Source of the DNA: Zanthoxylum bungeanum
Lineage: Eukaryota; Streptophyta; Magnoliopsida; Sapindales; Rutaceae
Direction: 5' to 3'
NCBI GenBank assembly: GCA_019454045.1
Contig: SKCR01033666.1
Coordinates: forward strand, 124,001 to 188,000
DNA length: 64,000 nucleotides
Both the position numbers and the translations under genes were made by a program. The notes beneath the pieces are model-generated. The model did not search any database and had not been told where the DNA came from. It saw only the letters and a program-made list of their open reading frames with translations. Shown piece after piece: positions 60,631-64,000 of this stretch; position 1 is the first letter of the stretch; each line of letters begins with the position of its first letter.

Positions 60631-61303
60631 CATTATTCTCTTATAAATATAATGATCATTTTGACCTATTTTTTTGTCAATACATATCGATAGTGGACTT
60701 GTTTTAAAACTTATAATTTATAGATTAATAATATATAATTTTTTTCATTAAACAATAACTATTTTGGGAGATATTTATGTTTGAAATTGAAAAAAATTTT
60801 TTTATTAAAACAGTCACTATATGTGAGGCCCGGGGGTGTTTTTGTTTTTGTTTTTGTTTTTAGGTTAATTGTTTTTAGCTAATTTTACTATAATATGACT
60901 CAATATAAATTTTTTAGTTTGCTTAGGCTAAATATGAAAACTTCTGATATTTGAAAGTTGTTCAATTTATTAAAAATATCCCTCTTTTTTTCCTTGTTAT
61001 TATTCTTCTCTTAAAAAAAAGAAAAAAAAATTAATCATCTCTTTAAATTTTATAATTTTTTTAATCATAAATAAATTATTTTTAATTATTTATGAAAAAT
61101 CTTGAGAGATGTTTTGAATTATTATTTTTTTCACGGTCAAACAAAACAACAATTTTATCCCTTCTTATTAATTTCTAATTAATCCTTAAAAAAATATTTT
61201 TTTTTTCCTGATTTCTAATTAAACTGCTCAAATTCTAACATATAACCAAAAACACCAAACAAAAAACCAATGCATATAACAGTTCAATTCAAATAATTTT
61301 ATT
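60631..61303. other. AT-rich intergenic region
   Basis: No gene or bounded element is seen. There is a GTTTTT simple repeat near 60837-60860 and several A- or T-rich runs. Confidence 0.6.
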
Positions 61304-61803
61304 CTCATGGCAAAGCAGATTTAAAGGATTTTGTGAATTTTTCTAGCTCCTTCAATCCTTCATCTGGAGATTTTGCCTTCCCCAATAATTTCATCATAGC
61401 ACTCCCAACAATCACACCATCAGCTCCCCATATCCTGCTTCCTGTAGCAACATTTGAGTAATGACTACACATACATGGAGCACATGCAAGGCTGAATTGG
61501 CATTCAAGTTTATGTCTAAAGACTTACTTGTCGCACATGCTCAGGTTTTGATATGCCAAAGCCAAAGCCAAAGCCAACTGAGCTTACCTCATAATTCCAG
61601 CATGTATTGAAAAAGGTGTCAAAATCTTGTCACAGCTTTATGTTCAATGGAGATAGAATTCAACATAAATCCATATAAACTAAACAAGAGTAAAGAATTC
61701 GAACAACACAGAATAGGAGATCTTACAAGATAGATAAATCTCTCTGATGCTTCAACAATGGCTTCATTAGATCTGTTGGAGTGGTGGGAGTTGTAAGTAG
61801 TAC
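61304..61803 (-). pseudogene. Tryptophan synthase alpha / indole-3-glycerol-phosphate lyase fragment
   Basis: Three exon-like pieces read leftward. 61803-61727 gives VLLTTPTTPT, then ATGAAG and IVEASERFIYL. 61587-61528 gives VSSVG, GFGIS and KPEHVRQ. 61441-61304 gives [19 protein letters not shown] ending KSALP and a stop. These are the C-terminal half of plant tryptophan synthase alpha. The first piece lacks one base after ATGAAG, which shifts the frame. The segment normally between VSSVG and GFGIS is missing and GGCTTT is repeated three times there. Exons two and three do not join in phase. The N-terminal half was not found. It is a dead copy or partial duplication of a gene that makes indole for tryptophan or defence compounds. 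Confidence 0.8.
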
Positions 61804-64000
61804 CTTAATAACACCATCAGAGTAAATATATATATATGATTCACTATGCAGTTATAAGCTGTAAAGGTAAAAACATAGCTCAGCATCGAAACTAATGATA
61901 TGATGTCATTTATGTGACAATTCATTTTACTTCACACTTTCGCCTTTAGAAATCCATATTGACAGAGACTGATGGCATAATTTGGGCTCCAATTGTTCCC
62001 ATCTCCCATGGCCCGAAGCAAGAAACATCAGCTCTCATATAATCCAAATATCAGATAAGCTTAATGGACCAAATTAGGTTATAGTATATTCAATTATAAT
62101 AAAAGAATCAGTTGCTTATGCACGCAACAATTGCATGCAACAATCAATTGTTGCTGTTTTTTTTTTTATTACAACGTGAACACACACACACACACACATA
62201 TATATATAGTATTGGATTTGTTTTAATTGCATCATAATAAAATAAGGTCAATCCAAAATCTCTCCAAATCAAATTTGGTCTCTTAAAATTTTTTCCAAAA
62301 TAAATTAGGATACTTAATCAAATTTAGGAATCCTAATTAAATAAAGACTTCCTTATTTAATCTTAATTAGGATTCCTATTAATTTGGGTGCTAGTCCACT
62401 ATATTAAAGCCAACAGATTAAATATTATTTTGGCATAATAATTAATTAATTATTAATTAATTAATAACTTACTTAATTTTAATTAACAATTAATTAAAAT
62501 TACATTTAATTTATTTAATATAAATATCAAATATTTATTTAAACAATTAACTCTAATTTTATATTTCGAATTTAGTAATCAAATTAATATTTCTGAAATC
62601 TCTCAAATATCCTAATCCAATTAGGAAAAGCCAAAATAATCATTTAATAACTTTTAATAAACATCATTGAATTTGTAACATAGACGAGAACTATATTGTG
62701 CGACCGTCCTAAGTTCATTATCCAGTAGCAGTGGAATAATATTAACTTTTTAATAATTCATCTCTATGATATTCCACAGACCATGGGTAATCGCCAAGCA
62801 GCAAGCCATGGCCCATAGTCGATGAATGAAGTTAGAAAATATATGAACCTGTTAGAATACACTTCGAGCATATCATCTCATTCCTACCGATATTTATATT
62901 TCTTATCGAGTCTGGGATCATAGTAATATTGAATTTGTATACTCGACATATCTTTAAAATATATCTTTTGAATTTGATATCTCTAAGATATCGACTACTT
63001 TGGCCAAAGACTTATATCCTCAACTTTAAGTTTCCTTGAAACATCTCTAACTTTTATTATCAAAGTAATCGGATCCCATCTTGAAGTATACGTGACTTCG
63101 TAAGTCAATCACTCAAGGCCATCTACCATTTATTCAAACAACATGGATAGTCAAATGAGGATATATTAGTGAACCAAGGTTACTATCACACAAATCATCA
63201 TATGATCTCAGGTCAGAGTATATGTGACCGGTGCGTAATCACACGAGTATAATGCAAGCGCACGTATCGTTCAAGTAGTATAAAAAGTATCGATCCCACG
63301 AAGACTTAATACCTAATCTATTAATTTTATGAGGTCAAATGATTACTAGTATCTAACAGGTTGATTGATTGATTTGAAATGGTGATGATTTTAAATTTAA
63401 AAACAAGTAAATAAAATTGCACGAAAGTAGGTTTAAGAAAATTCAATATTAGGAAACTATCTAGGGTTGTGAATCTTTCTAATATCTTTTAAAAGATGAA
63501 GCAGTTATTTCATGTTTGTGTAATAAATCGATTTACTAACCTGGAACACTAAATTATGCGAAAGCCTCTGTCGATGGTCAGATGCAAATACCCAGTATAA
63601 CCCAATTAAACCATATGTCTGTCAACCAAATTACCTGGATTCATTAAATTTAAGTTCCAATTATGGCTACCCCCGCTCGACAGGTATATGTCTATCCTGT
63701 AAGGAAATCTATTAAAGGATTATCTATCCTCAAGGAAGATCATGGGCTATTAAGTCTAAGGTTGAAACCAAAAATTCCTTTGTCAAGTTTATTTTAGATT
63801 TACCAGATCAATCTTATTAGTGACCAATTAACAAGATGCATTAAGCTTAAGACTTGATAAGTAAACCTTTAAATTACCCAAACTATAAAATAACCCCTTA
63901 TAAACCGGTGATATTAGAATTCATCACAACCCCAGATAACTAACTTAGTTACGACACATAACTAGGGCTAGTAAAAACTTAAATAAAATAAAAGACATAA
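61804..64000. other. AT-rich region without recognised genes
   Basis: It holds a (CA)n(TA)n microsatellite near 62170-62210, a TAATTAAT-rich tract (62430-62520), and an LTR-like stretch (62650-63300). The words AATGCAAGCGCACGTATCG and GTATCGATCCCACGAAGAC near 63251-63307 look like dispersed plant repeat sequence, but I cannot assign a family. The end of the window is not a visible boundary. Confidence 0.4.

Noticed and set aside
61960..62050. Minus-strand stretch reading SCFGPWEMGTIGAQIMPS, a possible further exon
   Set aside because: It does not match the N-terminal half of tryptophan synthase alpha or any family I recognise, and is too short to call.

Overview
This is nuclear DNA of a flowering plant, most likely a eudicot. 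Two genes split by GT-AG introns are complete: a guanylate-binding-protein-like GTPase (33194-40420, 17 coding exons) and the V-ATPase subunit F gene (56483-58036, 4 coding exons). A broken tryptophan-synthase-alpha fragment lies near the right end. Almost everything else is nested, decayed transposable elements. Tat/Ogre-type LTRs with an Arg-tRNA-type primer site and long Ty3/gypsy LTRs beginning near ACACCCC fit a medium or large dicot genome. I cannot name the species. No sign of bacterial, organellar or CRISPR sequence was seen. || Left block (1-33 kb) is a retrotransposon graveyard. 1-1823 and 4136-6416 are two LTRs of one Tat/Ogre-like family in opposite orientations. The right one has its primer binding site and untranslated leader, and it cuts into the integrase of a minus-strand Ty1/copia element (6417-10016). 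That copia is fused head to head with a plus-strand relative (10017 to about 16.9 kb), whose integrase is replaced by an inverted LTR fragment. Two more members of the Tat/Ogre-like LTR family follow as solo LTRs (16895-19289 and 25755-29583). The second sits inside a Ty3/gypsy 3' LTR (23785-30419), whose internal remnant also holds a copia-type solo LTR with a perfect target duplication (21381-23455). A 1-kb foldback element (30450-31490) separates this block from the GTPase gene. || Middle block (33-58 kb): the GTPase gene; then a minus-strand hAT (TTF-type) transposase pseudogene, split by a CACTA-like non-autonomous element (42156-43799) and truncated upstream by a solo LTR (44279-46587); then a weak gypsy-LTR-like stretch into which a deleted copia element (47477-53815, CCAAG target duplication) has jumped; then V-ATPase F, with two small TTA-flanked MITEs in its introns. 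|| Right block (58-64 kb): a degenerate higher-order tandem repeat (58680-59880), a MITE with a 10-bp target duplication (60066-60620), the tryptophan synthase fragment (61304-61803) and AT-rich sequence. || The two intact genes are unrelated housekeeping or membrane functions and form no pathway together. The most noteworthy signals are five hairpin repeats whose stems change while keeping pairing, a repeated 20-nt motif in copia leaders, a 7-nt microexon, and non-canonical residues at conserved positions of both intact genes.
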